This document shows positions 1-14,345 of a stretch of 21,767 bases of DNA, one piece after another; position 1 is the first letter of the stretch, and every line of letters starts with the position of its first letter. A program made the translations under genes and the position numbers. The notes under the pieces are model-generated. The model saw nothing but the letters and a program-made list of their open reading frames with translations. It was not told the origin of the DNA and made no database searches. Source of the DNA: Monoraphidium neglectum (Eukaryota; Chlorophyta; Chlorophyceae; Sphaeropleales; Selenastraceae); NCBI RefSeq assembly GCF_000611645.1, contig NW_014013198.1, positions 4,598 through 26,364 on the forward strand. Reading direction: 5' to 3'.

Positions 1-701
1 GGGGGGGGGGGGGGGTTGGTGGGGCAGGGGCGGGGGCTGGGCTGCGCGGAGAAAGTGGAGAGGCGCTCGCACAGGCGAAGCAGGGGTGGCCCGCATGGTA
101 GAGGCGCGGCAGATGTTCGTGAGACAAGCAGTTGGCAGGCGCGCTGCAAGACATGCTCGGATTCTGCGTCCGCACGCGCACTGCCATGCGCGTGCCCGCT
201 GCGCAGGGCTGGGCCCCCACTGACTTGCTCATGTTGTCGCTGAACGTCTGCTTGAACCGCCGCTGCCGGGTGCCGTCCGCGGTCTCCACGCAGAAGTGGG
301 TGCTGAAGATGTTGGCCAGCTTGGCGCCGTAGCCGTTGCGCCCGCCAGTGACCTGTGCGCAAGGGCCCAAGCAGGGATGGAGGCGACGGGCCGCTCAAGG
401 CCTGGCTGATTGCGAATGCAGAGGTCCGTCCGGCCCCTACCACGCACATGCCCGGGCGAGCCCGGGGCACGTGGTAATTACGCACCACCCCTCTTCCACC
501 TGGATGTTGTTTGTTAAGGGGGCAGCACCCTGCGCGCCTCCTCATTATCATGCCAACCGCTGGTCAACCCCTGCCATCCCACTCGCAACAACCCCATGTC
601 CGCTCGGAGGCTAGCCTCACTTTCAATAAATCAGGTGCAAAAGCATTCTCTGTCTCTCTCACCCTCATACGCACGTGCGCACACACACACACTGCATCTC
701 T

Positions 702-732
<31 letters not shown>

Positions 733-1630
733 ACACGCACACCCTCTGACAACCGCCCCACCTTGGCGTCCTTGTCATCGTAGTTGGAGCTGGTCAGCAG
801 GTGGCCAAAGATGAGCTCCGGCACGTACACCCCCTCCTCCTTGTGGACCTCCACGGGGATGCCCAGGCCGTTGTTGTACACGCGGATCGAGTTGGCGGCC
901 TGCGGGGGTGAGCAGTGCGGGCGCGCAGGGGTCGGGGCCACGGGCTGAGGGGAGGGGTGCTGGGTGGGGCGGCAGGTGAGGGCTGCGGAGGGCGCATCGT
1001 GCTTGGGGCCGATCCTGCATTTGGCAGGAGAGGAGAAATATTTGGAAAAGCAAGAGCGACCCCTCAGGAGATGAAGCGTAGGCAGACAGCTGGCCGCCGC
1101 AACTGCACGCCCGCCAACTGCAGCGCTTGCGCGCAGCCCCCTGCTCCAGCGCCTGCCCGTGCAGCCCTCCGCCAATGCGCGTCCTGCCCCAGCCCCGTAG
1201 CGGCCATCCAAGCGGCCCCCACCTTGTCTATGTCCACCTTCACGGTGTCCATTGAGGGGTCCCTGACCTTGTTGTCCGCCGCGTTCACCAAGATCTCGTC
1301 AAAGATTTTGAACAGGCCCGGCGCGTACGTGATGGCCTTGTACGTCATCCGCTCGCCGTCGTGCACCCACAGCGGCTGCTGCTGCTTCTCCGTGCTGCCG
1401 ATGTAGGTGTCTGGGCGCAGCAGGATGTGCTCCAGCTGGGTCTTCTTTTGGTATATGTCTTCGATCGCCTTGCCCGCATGGTGGCCGCCGGGCTGCTGGG
1501 GCGCGGCGGGCGCGTTGCTCGCGGCGAGCGGCTTCTTGGCGGCGGCCTTCTTGGCCTGCGCGGGCGCGGATGGCATGCGGCAATGGGACCTCACCGGAGC
1601 TTGGTCCGCTGCTGTGGCGGCGTTGGACAT
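1..1630 (-). CDS. TOP2: DNA topoisomerase II, N-terminal ATPase region (partial, runs off left edge)
   Basis: Type IIA topoisomerase, which passes one DNA duplex through another using ATP in the nucleus. Three exons are visible: 1630-1223 (136 codons), 899-762 (46 codons) and 352 to about 225 or 221. Exon 1 starts at the first ATG and has an Ala/Lys-rich leader. It then carries the family opening YQKKTQLEHILLRPDTYIGS and the GHKL N-box DEILVNAADNKVRDP. Exon 2 carries NNGLGIPVEVHKEEGVYVPE and IFGHLLTSSNYDD. Exon 3 carries the ATP-binding loop GGRNGYGAKLANIFST, then FCVETADGTRQRRFKQTFSDN. Introns 1 and 2 are phase 0 with AAG|GTGGGG donors. The exon 3 donor is ambiguous between AA|GTCAGT and TCA|GTGGGG. 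The C run at the left edge (read on minus) looks like the pyrimidine tract before exon 4. Met at 1576 is an alternative start. The rest of the ATPase, TOPRIM and cleavage domains lie outside the window. The identification is firm. Confidence 0.95.
680..745. repeat. (CA)n microsatellite in TOP2 intron 2
   Basis: Two interrupted CA runs, at about 680-693 and 701-745, lie between the donor at 761 and the acceptor at 353. On the transcribed minus strand they read as (GT)n beginning about 15 bases after the 5' splice site. They are intronic and do not code. Confidence 0.95.
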
Positions 1631-4600
1631 GCGGAAGTGAGCGTCGACATCTGCTGCTCGCGCGACTGAGTGCCTCAGTGCAGGCCGCGCCGCAGTGCAA
1701 CATTCCTCGACGCAAGCCCGCTCGCCTTCGCGATCAGCGGAGACGGGCTCCAATTCTCGCTGTCAATGTCGCTGTATACATCATCGTCGACGTCCATGCT
1801 GCCACCACTATCCTGCTATTCGAGGCACACGCGACTCGCCGCGATGTATTATGATTTATGTTGGTGTCAACCTTCGATCCACCAATCGTAAGCTGCAGCA
1901 CACGCCAGATCACTGGCTGCCAAAATTTGAATGTAGGAGGCCAGCAACGGCAAACGCGAACCTTGCAGTGCGATGGGTGCCAATATTTTCCGACAAGACT
2001 ACGCTAGATGAAATTACTTATGCCCTCTGCTTCAGTCAGCAGCGCGCTCCAGGTAGTGCAGTGACACGGCAGCTACCGCACTGCAGCCAAGCAAACTTGT
2101 TGTTCTCTCCCAAAACGGGCCAGGTGAATCTCACCCGGATCCCAACACCTAGGGCACACCCAACAGCAAGCCGCCTGCGTCAAAACCATCGCCACTGTCT
2201 GCAGGCCCATTTTGGCAGCAATGACTTGCGGCCAAACGTCACCAGCTGCGTCAAATGGCTGCGAGGGTGACCCACTTGTTAACATGTGATGACACATGTC
2301 AGTCAAAAGCACGGTTTGATCATCGTATCCTTGCTTGCGTAAGGGCAGGTAATCGCAATCATCACATGTCCAGTACGAATCGTCCCCGAAGTGCCCGCCC
2401 ACCCGTGCCTCCCAGTGCGTGGTCCTGTTGCATACCTGTAGCTTGAGCACCCAGCAGCTTTGGCAACTGCATTCAGCATGCACACCAAGTAATGTAAAAC
2501 CATATGGTCCTGCAAATTGCTGGCTGTTATGACCACACGTTGCCCAGGTGCAGGCCACGAGTGCTTACACCAATCATCCGGCGATCACATTGCTAGCGAG
2601 TCCAGTGGGCGCGGTTGCTGAAGGGGCACTGGCTGCGGAGCACAGCCACTGGGTTCCTGTTATCCAACTTCTTGTACACATGTAGATTTGAGAGATTTGA
2701 TAACACATTCGTGTGCCCCCCGTGCTGCACTGCAACACGTTCAGAGCTTCCACCTGGATGGCTTGGATGCCCATGCACAACGCGCTCCAAGCAAGCAGGC
2801 CGCCAGTGCTTGCGCACGGCAGCAGCTCGCATGCTGCAAGTCGTCCCACATCTGCGGGCCATCCCACATGCCATCGGCAGTCTGGCGGCCAGAAGCTCAT
2901 GAGTACGGTTGCAACCCCCACGCGTCTGAATTGGGTGCGCGCCACTGCACCCAGTGCATGGGGTTCCCAAGAGCCAACCAGGGGCAGAGACCAGATACTG
3001 TGCCTGTGCTCGAATTTCAGCAGTGCGTGTGTGAGTGTGTGTAGGTGTCCAACATGCCTGATGTACAATACACTCTTGACGCACGACTTTTGGGGTTAAG
3101 GGCTCACACAAGCAAAGGCAAAAAGCCTTGGAGAGCAAAGCCGGCAATGAGTGGGCGTGCGCGATTAGATCTGACAGCTCCAGGCCCAACACAGCCGTCC
3201 GGGTAACGCCGGGCCGTCTTGTGCGTGGGCGGAAGGCTGACGGCAGAAGTGGTGCGCCGTCCAAGGCAACATCGCGCATGCAAGCTCACGATACGACGTG
3301 AGGGTTGATGCTCTCAATTCATTCCTTGATACAAATACTTCTGGGCCTTGAAGCAGGACAGGGGATGATCGCCACTACCGTTTGCTCAACTGAATCCAGC
3401 GGGGCGTCATGAATGAGGAGGAGCAGCCTGCCGGCAGCCGCAACCCTGCATCGTCGTAACGCGAGGCCCAAATGCGCACGGCCAGGGTGCAACTGCGCCC
3501 ATGTCTGACATAGGACGTGCGTAAAAGCGGTGCTTGTTCGCGGCCCGCACGGCAGTCGCCGGCGCCCTGTGCGGCAAGGGGCGCGTTTCCTCGAGCAACA
3601 GGGGGGGGGCGACAGGTAGGGGTACATGGCTGCAACACAGGGCCTGCCCTTGCCAAAGAACGGGTCGCTGATCAAAATTGTGGGGGTGCGTCTGCCCAAT
3701 CCGCACTGCATGTGCAGGAGTGAATATCAAATGTCACAAGCGCACATGCTTTGCACTGACCCGACTGACTCATCAGGTTTGTGCAGAAGGCAAGCATTTG
3801 GGGACCTGATCACAAAGGCGAAGGGGAGGTGCATGCTCAGGCCAATAGCTGGTCAAATGTGGATGTTGCGGTCAACAGCGCATCAAAAATCAAGCAAGGC
3901 CTGAGGTGCTCAACGCGCTGATTTCGTGCGGTTGGCGGCACGGTGGGTTCAAGTGTTGGTTTGAGCAGTAATCCGCTGTTCATGATACGCCGAAGTGACC
4001 GCCGCGCCTGGCAGCGCGTGGGTTGGGGGCAAAGCGTGAGATGCCCCGCACCAAGGAAGCAGGGATGCTGCGACCGTGAGCTGCTCAACCCTTATGTGTG
4101 TGCACGATGCAGCATGCAGTGTTGTTGCAACAAGCGCAGCGTCTCTATTCAAGTATATGACGGGAAACACACCAGACACGCTGCAACACAGATCTAATCA
4201 AATTGTCCTCTCCTAGGACCCAACGGGTCCAAGAGGGACCCTCACTGCTCGGTCGCCGCTGGCTGCAGGCGCCTCGCCCCCCCCCCCCCAAAAAGAAACT
4301 GGATACAATGGCATTATCGGTATTGCATGCCCTGAAAAACAAGGTGCAGCATGAATGCAAGCAATCCAACAAAGGCTTGGTGCAGGATGCAAATGACCGC
4401 CTGAAAAGTCCAGCTTGGCTGGGTGCTGCAACTCGACCCTGTCTGGGCCTGCACAGCTGCACGCGGCGTCCCAACGGCGGCAAGCGTCTGCATGCGCCGG
4501 CGCTCGCCACATCCCGTAGCGCTGCCCCTTGTGCGAAGCCTGATGGACGCACTGCGACGGGGCAGCGCACAGCTGGCACGCCACACACGCCCCTCAATAA

Positions 4601-4743
4601 TATCCACGCCGCCACCCGCACGGCTGCCGCAGAGCCGCGCCAGTTGTCAAGAACGGCCGGCAGGCTCGCTGCGAGTGCGCGTCTGCCGCCGCCGCCGCTG
4701 CTGCTGCTGCTGCTGCTGCTGGTCCCTGGTCGGACCCGGTCCG
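1631..4743. other. Intergenic stretch between the TOP2 5' end and the MADS gene 3' end
   Basis: No gene I can support. The first few hundred bases should hold the TOP2 promoter, but I see no clear TATA box on the minus strand. From about 1850 to 4150 the sequence is visibly less GC-rich than the exons. It carries a minus-strand frame at 2073-2558 with several Cys residues, opened only by GTG and without an early ATG. It also carries a minus-strand ATG-opened frame at 2593-3279 (228 codons, CxxC pairs). Neither resembles a family I know, and both could be chance frames or relics of a mobile element. A perfect 7-bp inverted repeat lies at 2282-2299. A run of 13 C lies at 4277-4289. The stretch just below 4744 should be the 3' untranslated region of the MADS gene. 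Confidence 0.6.
4698..4721. repeat. (CTG)8 trinucleotide repeat just downstream of the MADS gene stop
   Basis: Eight perfect CTG units (CAG on the minus strand) lie 22 bases past the stop at 4744-4746, preceded by a GCC run. By the gene model this is 3' untranslated sequence. It is the third CTG/CAG tract at this gene. Confidence 0.9.
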
Positions 4744-8888
<4,145 letters not shown>

Positions 8889-10842
8889 TGCTGCTTCCGT
8901 GTCCCGCCACGCTGCTGGCCGTTCCGCGGCACAGCTGCGGCGTCGTTTGATCGGCAGAGCCACTGAATGGATGGAGTTGCAAGTGACACGCCGTTTGATG
9001 TGGCAAGCCGCAGGTTTGTGCCCTGCCCGCGGTCGACGCGTTGACCTTCGCTCCGTTCGGCGATGCCAAGCCACCCGGGAGACCTCTAGAAGCTGATGCT
9101 ACAATATCCGACTTAAGTTGCCCGGTGCTGCTCGACAGAGACCCCGCACGCCGAGGTGCAAGAACGTCCACGCCCACCTGGCTGGCTAGGGATCGTCACG
9201 AGCTAGGGCATGCCAAGAAAAAAGGCCTGTTGATATCGAAGATGCAGCGCTGAGGCCGCTTGGTCCGGTCGCCTGCGTTCGGGCCCAGCTGATGCGATAT
9301 GACCGGTTGTGTGCGCTTTCGCTTGATCAAACGCACGATTTTGTTGAAGATACTGGTAGTCGTACGCTCCTCCATGCCTCGCGCATTATGATGACGAGTG
9401 CGCACTTGCGCCACAGCAGCAGTGGAGGGGCCACCAGGGCGCGCCGCCAGGCGGGCATGCACCAACACACCCAACCGCGGACACGTTGGTGGAGAGCCAG
9501 AACAGTTTTGCATACACACTTGTGCCAGGGGCACATGGTGGGGTGTGAGGACTAGAAAGAAGAGGCTCCGAATGCTTGCTCGCCAGTTGTTCAACAAGCA
9601 GGAGTTGAGCTTGCTCTTCACAATGGGGTGGCTGTCAGGAGCCTGCTTACGTCCTGGCTGCAGCAGCCATGGATGCCGTGAAACCAACCTATAATGAGAA
9701 GTTTGGCTGGGCCGGGCCAATCGACTTGGTTTGAGGACTCCAGCGCACCGCCGTAGGGACAGCCTGTTCTGGTGGGCAGGCCAACGGCCTTGTATGAGGT
9801 GGGGTGGATGGATGGCCAACGCATACATCCGCAAGCACCTTGACCGAGCATATTACTGCATGTTGTAGTGGCTGGAATTCACTCTGTGTTGCATGCATTG
9901 TTGCCATCAGTAAACCAGGTAGGTTGAACTTGTTGACAAGCGTACCCCGCAGCAGACGGACATCTGCGCGGACGAACTGTCTTCTGTAGGGTCACTCTGT
10001 GACTGACTTGACTGTGTGTGGAATGGCTTACAGCAGTTGGGATTGCACGGGGCTGTCAGCGGGCTGGAAGGGTGTGCGCCTGCTCGACAAAATCCGGGAA
10101 CCGTGTACAGGTCCGGAGAGCCTGCGCAAGTGCCGGTTGATGATTGATTCAAGCAAGCGCCACCCGTGCTGGATGAAGCGCATCTTCAAAATGATGTCGG
10201 TCGTGCAGTACACAAGTGGAGAAAGATATCGCAAATCTCAATTGAAACCTCTTTGCATCAAACCCTCAACACTTTTACGTGTCATAGCAGGGTGTTCTGC
10301 ACTCCACCTGAACAAATGCAAGCAACCCGCGGCCCTGTACTGCCCCTTCAGGTGCCCACAGCATGGTGCATGAATCCAAGAAATTTACAAAGATATTTTC
10401 ACGTTGATAAACTCCCTACAATCAATTGGACAAAGCACGGTTCCCCATCTATGAAGGCATGAAGCAAGGCATGCAGCGAAGCAGCTCATCAGCTGAGCTG
10501 CGCATTCTACAGCGCGCCATTGCTGAAGTTTCAAACACAATATTCACTTCAGCGCATCAATTGCTGCTTTATCGTCCTTCACGGGCTGTTCACCACACTC
10601 GGGTCCCTTCATCAATCAGCGAGACGGCTACCCACGGCGTTTCAGCAGGGCGTACCCGTACAATACTTGAGAGGGAGCGCAACTGATACTTGAATACATT
10701 TACAAGATCGTTGTCTATCTTGCTTCTGACTGTTGCAGGGATTGCAGACCAAAGACCAGCGCAGCGCATGCGCATGCACACGCGCATCAGAGAAACCGCC
10801 GTCGGTGCAGCAGTGAACTAATTGGCGCCATAGTCAGCAGAA
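8889..10842. other. Intergenic stretch between the divergent MADS and membrane-protein genes
   Basis: Holds the promoters of both divergent genes, but I can point to no clear core element. The middle and right (about 9800-10740) are visibly A+T-richer than the exons. A minus-strand frame from an ATG at 9828 to 9196 is open for about 210 codons but resembles nothing I know. A perfect 8-bp inverted repeat lies at 10481-10501. A pyrimidine stretch ending in TTGCAG at about 10715-10738 looks like a 3' splice site, so the downstream gene may have an intron in its leader. Confidence 0.55.
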
Positions 10843-11768
10843 ATGGTCTACTGGGGCTGCGGCACGCCGCGCAACCGCCTGGCGTGGGCGTGGGTCGTCA
10901 CGATGGCGTCCCTGGGCGCTGCGCTGTTCTGCATGGGCGCGGCGAAGCTTGACGCCTGCAAGTACCTCCTAGTGGCCCTCCAGGCGTGCAGCATCGAGAC
11001 CTGCAGCCTGCCGCCCAAGGCGATGCTCATCGCCGGCGCGGCGCTGATCGTGGCAGCGCTGCCGCCGCTGTTGTTCTTTGGCGGCTGCTCGGAGCGGCCG
11101 GCAGGGGCGCCGCTGGCAGCCGGCAAGGCGAGTACCCATACAGCTGTGGCGGGCTGCAGATTTGGCTTGTTGCTGCCAATCATCTGATACAATCCACATC
11201 AAGGGTATAAAATGGCTGGAAACCACAGCGGTGCAGGAGGCACACGCGTTGCACGCCTCCTGCCCGCTGCACGCTGGGCCGCGCTGCAATCCAGTCCCAG
11301 CGGCGGCGGTCCGACCCCTCGCCACCCGCCATTCTGCGAAAGCAACCCTCCTGACCATCCTTTCTCCAGGAGTCCGACATCACCGTCGTGCGCCAGGGCC
11401 ACAACGGCGTCGCGCTTTGCTACAAATACGACGGGGACGGCCGCCTGATTGTCGCCCCGGACCGCTTCAGCGAGGAGAGCGTCGACAAGGCGGCGGCGCT
11501 GCGCGGCAGCGGCGGCTCGTGGGGCAGGTCCTCGCCCAAGCTGTCAGAAACCTATGTGCCGCGGCAGTGGGATAACTCGTCTTGCTACGTATCGGCGGCG
11601 CCGCGCGGGGCCGCGCGCTGCGCAGAGCAGCGGGTGCCAGCGCCGGCACCGGGCGGCTCGGCGCAGCGGCTGTCGCAGCCGGGCGGCGGGTTGACGCCAC
11701 TGCATGCGGGGCGGCAGGCGTCGCTTGCACGCGCCCAGTCAGACCTTTATTCGATCAACAACCCTTGA
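10843..11768 (+). CDS. Unrecognised protein with two predicted membrane helices
   Basis: I do not recognise this protein. Model: exon 1 at 10843-11127 (95 codons) and exon 2 at 11370-11768 (132 codons plus stop), giving 227 residues. Exon 1 has an ATG start, then hydrophobic segments at about residues 14-34 and 61-79. Between them lies a Cys-containing loop (ACKYLLVALQACSIETCSL). Exon 2 is soluble, beginning ESDITVVRQGHNGVALCYKY, and ends in a Ser/Ala/Gly-rich tail. The junction that keeps phase 0 uses a GC donor (GGCAAG|GCGAGT) and the acceptor TTTCTCCAG|GAG. If this intron is not spliced, translation stops at 11187, giving a 114-residue two-helix peptide. GCT|GTGGCG at 11143 is a weaker GT donor in the same phase. 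It is probably a small membrane protein with one soluble tail; the compartment is unknown. Confidence 0.5.
11206..11213 (+). promoter_or_regulatory. TATA-box-like sequence inside an intron
   Basis: GGGTATAAAATGGC matches the TATA consensus well but lies inside the proposed intron at 11128-11369. It could be an internal promoter that would yield a transcript carrying only exon 2, or it could be chance. There is no supporting transcript evidence in the sequence. Confidence 0.2.
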
Positions 11769-12721
11769 CTTGGTTGGTATGACAACCCACCGCGAGCCTA
11801 GTTTAGACTGCAGTAGTTTTGCATGCCACCAATCCCGTCGGCCGTGCGCCGCCCCTTTGTTCCATGTTAAATCGCTGGCTGCTCGCAAAGACAGTGTACT
11901 GCCACACTGCACCGCTGCCACGTCGGTCACCACGGCGTGCATCAACGTGACCTTGGGCGTGTTGTGTGTGTGCATGCACGTGCATCAGTTGCTGTTTAGC
12001 AACGCCCAGCCCAAAGCCAAGTTGTGTTTGCACACCCAAACGGGGTTTGGGTGGGTATTCCGGGCGAGTAGCGTTCTCTCGAGATTGCCACTTGCAGCGA
12101 CGAGCCGGACCCCAAGTGCAAACATGGGCAAGCACGCCCCCTCGCACGTTCCAACGTTCCCCAATGTGGGGTGTGGGGGTGGGGGGTAGGGCGGCTCTAA
12201 GCCCCAACAGCCAGTCGGGGCGATAGCATGGCCCACCAGGTAGTGCCTCCTCAGTATGGGGGTGCGCATTTGCAAGCACCAGGTGTTGTGCCTGCAGACA
12301 ATTGATCATGTTGCCAGCTGGCCGACAGGCTGATGAGACGGTTTGTCGGCCTAACCACCCACTAGCACTGGCCAAGGTACAGTCGGCCAGGCTTATGATA
12401 CCACGACAGGGACACAGGTGTGTCCTCGTACCTCTGCAACATTATGATACTCAGTGTACCCCATGCAGCGGTCACCCAAGCTTTGGGTGATGTCGACGGC
12501 AGCACACCAGTGAGTGTGTGCGTCACAGCAGCAGCTCGCCCTGCAGCAGGCCCATGTGGGGCAGCCCTTGTTTGGTGTTCAAGCGCGCGCGGCAGCAGTT
12601 GTGTTCCACAACATAGGCTGATGATTGCGTGGTGTTTTAGTCGGCACACTGGTTGCAGCGTAATAGAGCGCTAGGGCATTCATCGAGAGATCGACCAAAG
12701 AGACCACGCACTGCCGCAGCC
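11769..12721. other. Intergenic stretch before COX5b
   Basis: No gene I can support. It should hold the 3' end of the membrane-protein gene and the COX5b promoter. I see no TATA box close to 12722. An 8-bp perfect inverted repeat with a 16-base loop lies at 12320-12351. A G-rich run lies around 12166-12190. Short frames on both strands look like shadows. Confidence 0.55.
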
Positions 12722-14345
12722 ATGAGCCGCCAGCTGGCGAGCACGTTGCTGCAGGCAGTGGGTAGGACGCTGGCGAACGTGGGGACGCAGCAGCAGGTGG
12801 GGCTGCTGGTGCGCACGTCTACCCCATCAGTGCCGCGAGGCTCGGCAGGAGGGCCCTCACGCTGGTGCCTGCAACGAATCAGACACAATGTGTGCTTTGC
12901 AGTCAGTTCAACGGGGCTGGGGGCGGCTGGCGCTGCCCAGATCGGTTCTGCCAGATCGGCCCTCCTCGGCGATTTTCCGCCCGGCCCTCTTGCTTCGGAT
13001 GCTACTGCATTATTCTTGATCAGCGACAGGCTGGGGGTAGCTCGCAGTTGAGCTCACGCAGCAGCATTGCACCCTTCCGAGGGCGAAACGGAACCCTCCT
13101 GCCCGTCCCTGCTGCTTGGGCTTGACGAATTATTCACAGGCCGCGCGCCAGCTCGCGCCTGCTTTCGCCTCTTGGCTGCGGAGCAGCGCATACCACACCA
13201 GCGTGTCGGCCTGGGCCGAGCCGCCGAAGGCCTCCCCCAGCGAAGTTGTCGGGTGGGTGGCCGGCTGCCTGGCTCATTGACTGCGGGCGACACGCGGCGT
13301 ATGTTCTTTGTCCTCGACCACACCAACGTGCCGTGCGGCAGCGGCGCAGAGCCCAGTGACCGGTGCAAAGCGGTGGTTGCTGCATGCGTCGCTGCAGCTC
13401 ATGCGTCAGCTGACTGTGGCAACCTGCAAGCAGCGGCAGCGCCCGTGCAGTCGGTTGTCTGCCGCGCTCTGAAACATCACTTTCAGGCAACGCCGCACCG
13501 CGTGCAAAACCTCACAGGCCCGCGGATACGAAGTACGGGTACCTTGCTGACAAGGACATCTGGGATGAGGCCTGGTGAGCAGTGGGCGCGGGACAGAACA
13601 GGCTGCCAGCCCCAAGCACGCGCGCTAGCGTGGCGGCGCCTGCGTTCGCGGCGTTTGCGGCAGCCACAGGTGCTGCAGCAGCAGGGGCAACGCCAGCAGG
13701 AGCAGAGGGGCGCGAGGACGCGTGCGTTTCGACCGCGGACCTCCAGCGCTGCACAGCAAGCCGGAGTCGGGTGGCGAGCTGTCGCGAGCGCAGCAGGGAT
13801 TGCCGCGGGCTTGCTGTCTCATCACACGGCAGCTGATCTCGCCGTACAGTAACAGCCATCACAGCGCGGGTGCTCGCACAGAGAACTAGGGCCCATGCTC
13901 CCTGCTGCCCGCTTCAGCTCCCGAGTGTATCGCTTCCGCCCCCCCGCCCGCGGCCGCCAGGGCCTACGAGCCGCGGTTCGGCACCGAGGACAACCCCATA
14001 GTGGTGCCCTCGCTGCTGGCGGAGCGCATCATCGGCGTGACAGACCCCCAAGACGACACTCTCGTCATCTGGGGCATCGTTCGCGAGGGGGAGCCGCCCA
14101 AGCAGGTGCGCGCGCGACAACCAAACGTATATCCGCCGGCGGCGGCCGCCTCCCCCGCAATCGCTTGTATCCTTCATACCGCGGCCGCGGATCAAGTGCT
14201 CCGGTCCTGACCTGCGCCGGCGCCGTTATCCCAATGCACCGCACCGCAGCTGGTCGCGGGCGGGGAGTTCTTCACGCTTTCGAGGGTGGAGAAAATCGAC
14301 AAGGTCGGCGACAAGCTCGGCATTGCTGACCCCAACCTCCTCTAA
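12722..14345 (+). CDS. COX5B: Cytochrome c oxidase subunit 5b-like protein, mitochondrial, without zinc ligands
   Basis: Nuclear-encoded peripheral subunit of respiratory complex IV by homology. Five exons: 12722-12796, 13140-13252, 13518-13574, 13961-14105 and 14250-14345. Phases 0, 2, 2 and 0 all agree, giving 161 residues. Residues 1 to about 50 (MSRQLASTLLQAVGRTLANV onward) are Arg/Ser/Ala-rich without acidic residues, typical of a mitochondrial presequence. The core FGTEDNPIVVPS...RIIG...DDTLVIWGIVREGEPPKQ...GEFFTL follows the family pattern FGT..NP.VV.S...RIVGC...VVWFWL.KG....CPVC...F.L. The four zinc-binding Cys positions are occupied by V108, D110, L131 and G134, so zinc should not bind. 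A 23-residue lysine/aspartate-containing tail follows. Convergent with TAF7. The family assignment is good; whether it replaces or accompanies a zinc-binding paralogue cannot be told here. Confidence 0.82.

Noticed and set aside
1..15. Run of 15 G at the window start
   Set aside because: Most simply the pyrimidine tract (C on the minus strand) before the next TOP2 exon; not a separate feature.
2073..2558. 161-codon minus-strand frame with several Cys residues
   Set aside because: It opens only at a GTG and has no ATG for most of its length; another frame over the same bases is equally open and no family is recognised. It could be a mobile-element relic.
2593..3279. 228-codon minus-strand frame opened by ATG
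   Set aside because: Composition shifts along its length (including a His/Thr run from a short CA repeat), it has no domain, and an overlapping frame is open too. Not enough to call a gene.
3943..3960. GGTTCAAG resembling a tRNA T-arm
   Set aside because: No matching acceptor stem, D-arm or anticodon arm in the surrounding bases.
9196..9834. 212-codon minus-strand frame upstream of the MADS gene
   Set aside because: No recognisable motif, no splice or promoter support, and chance open frames of this size are expected in GC-rich DNA.
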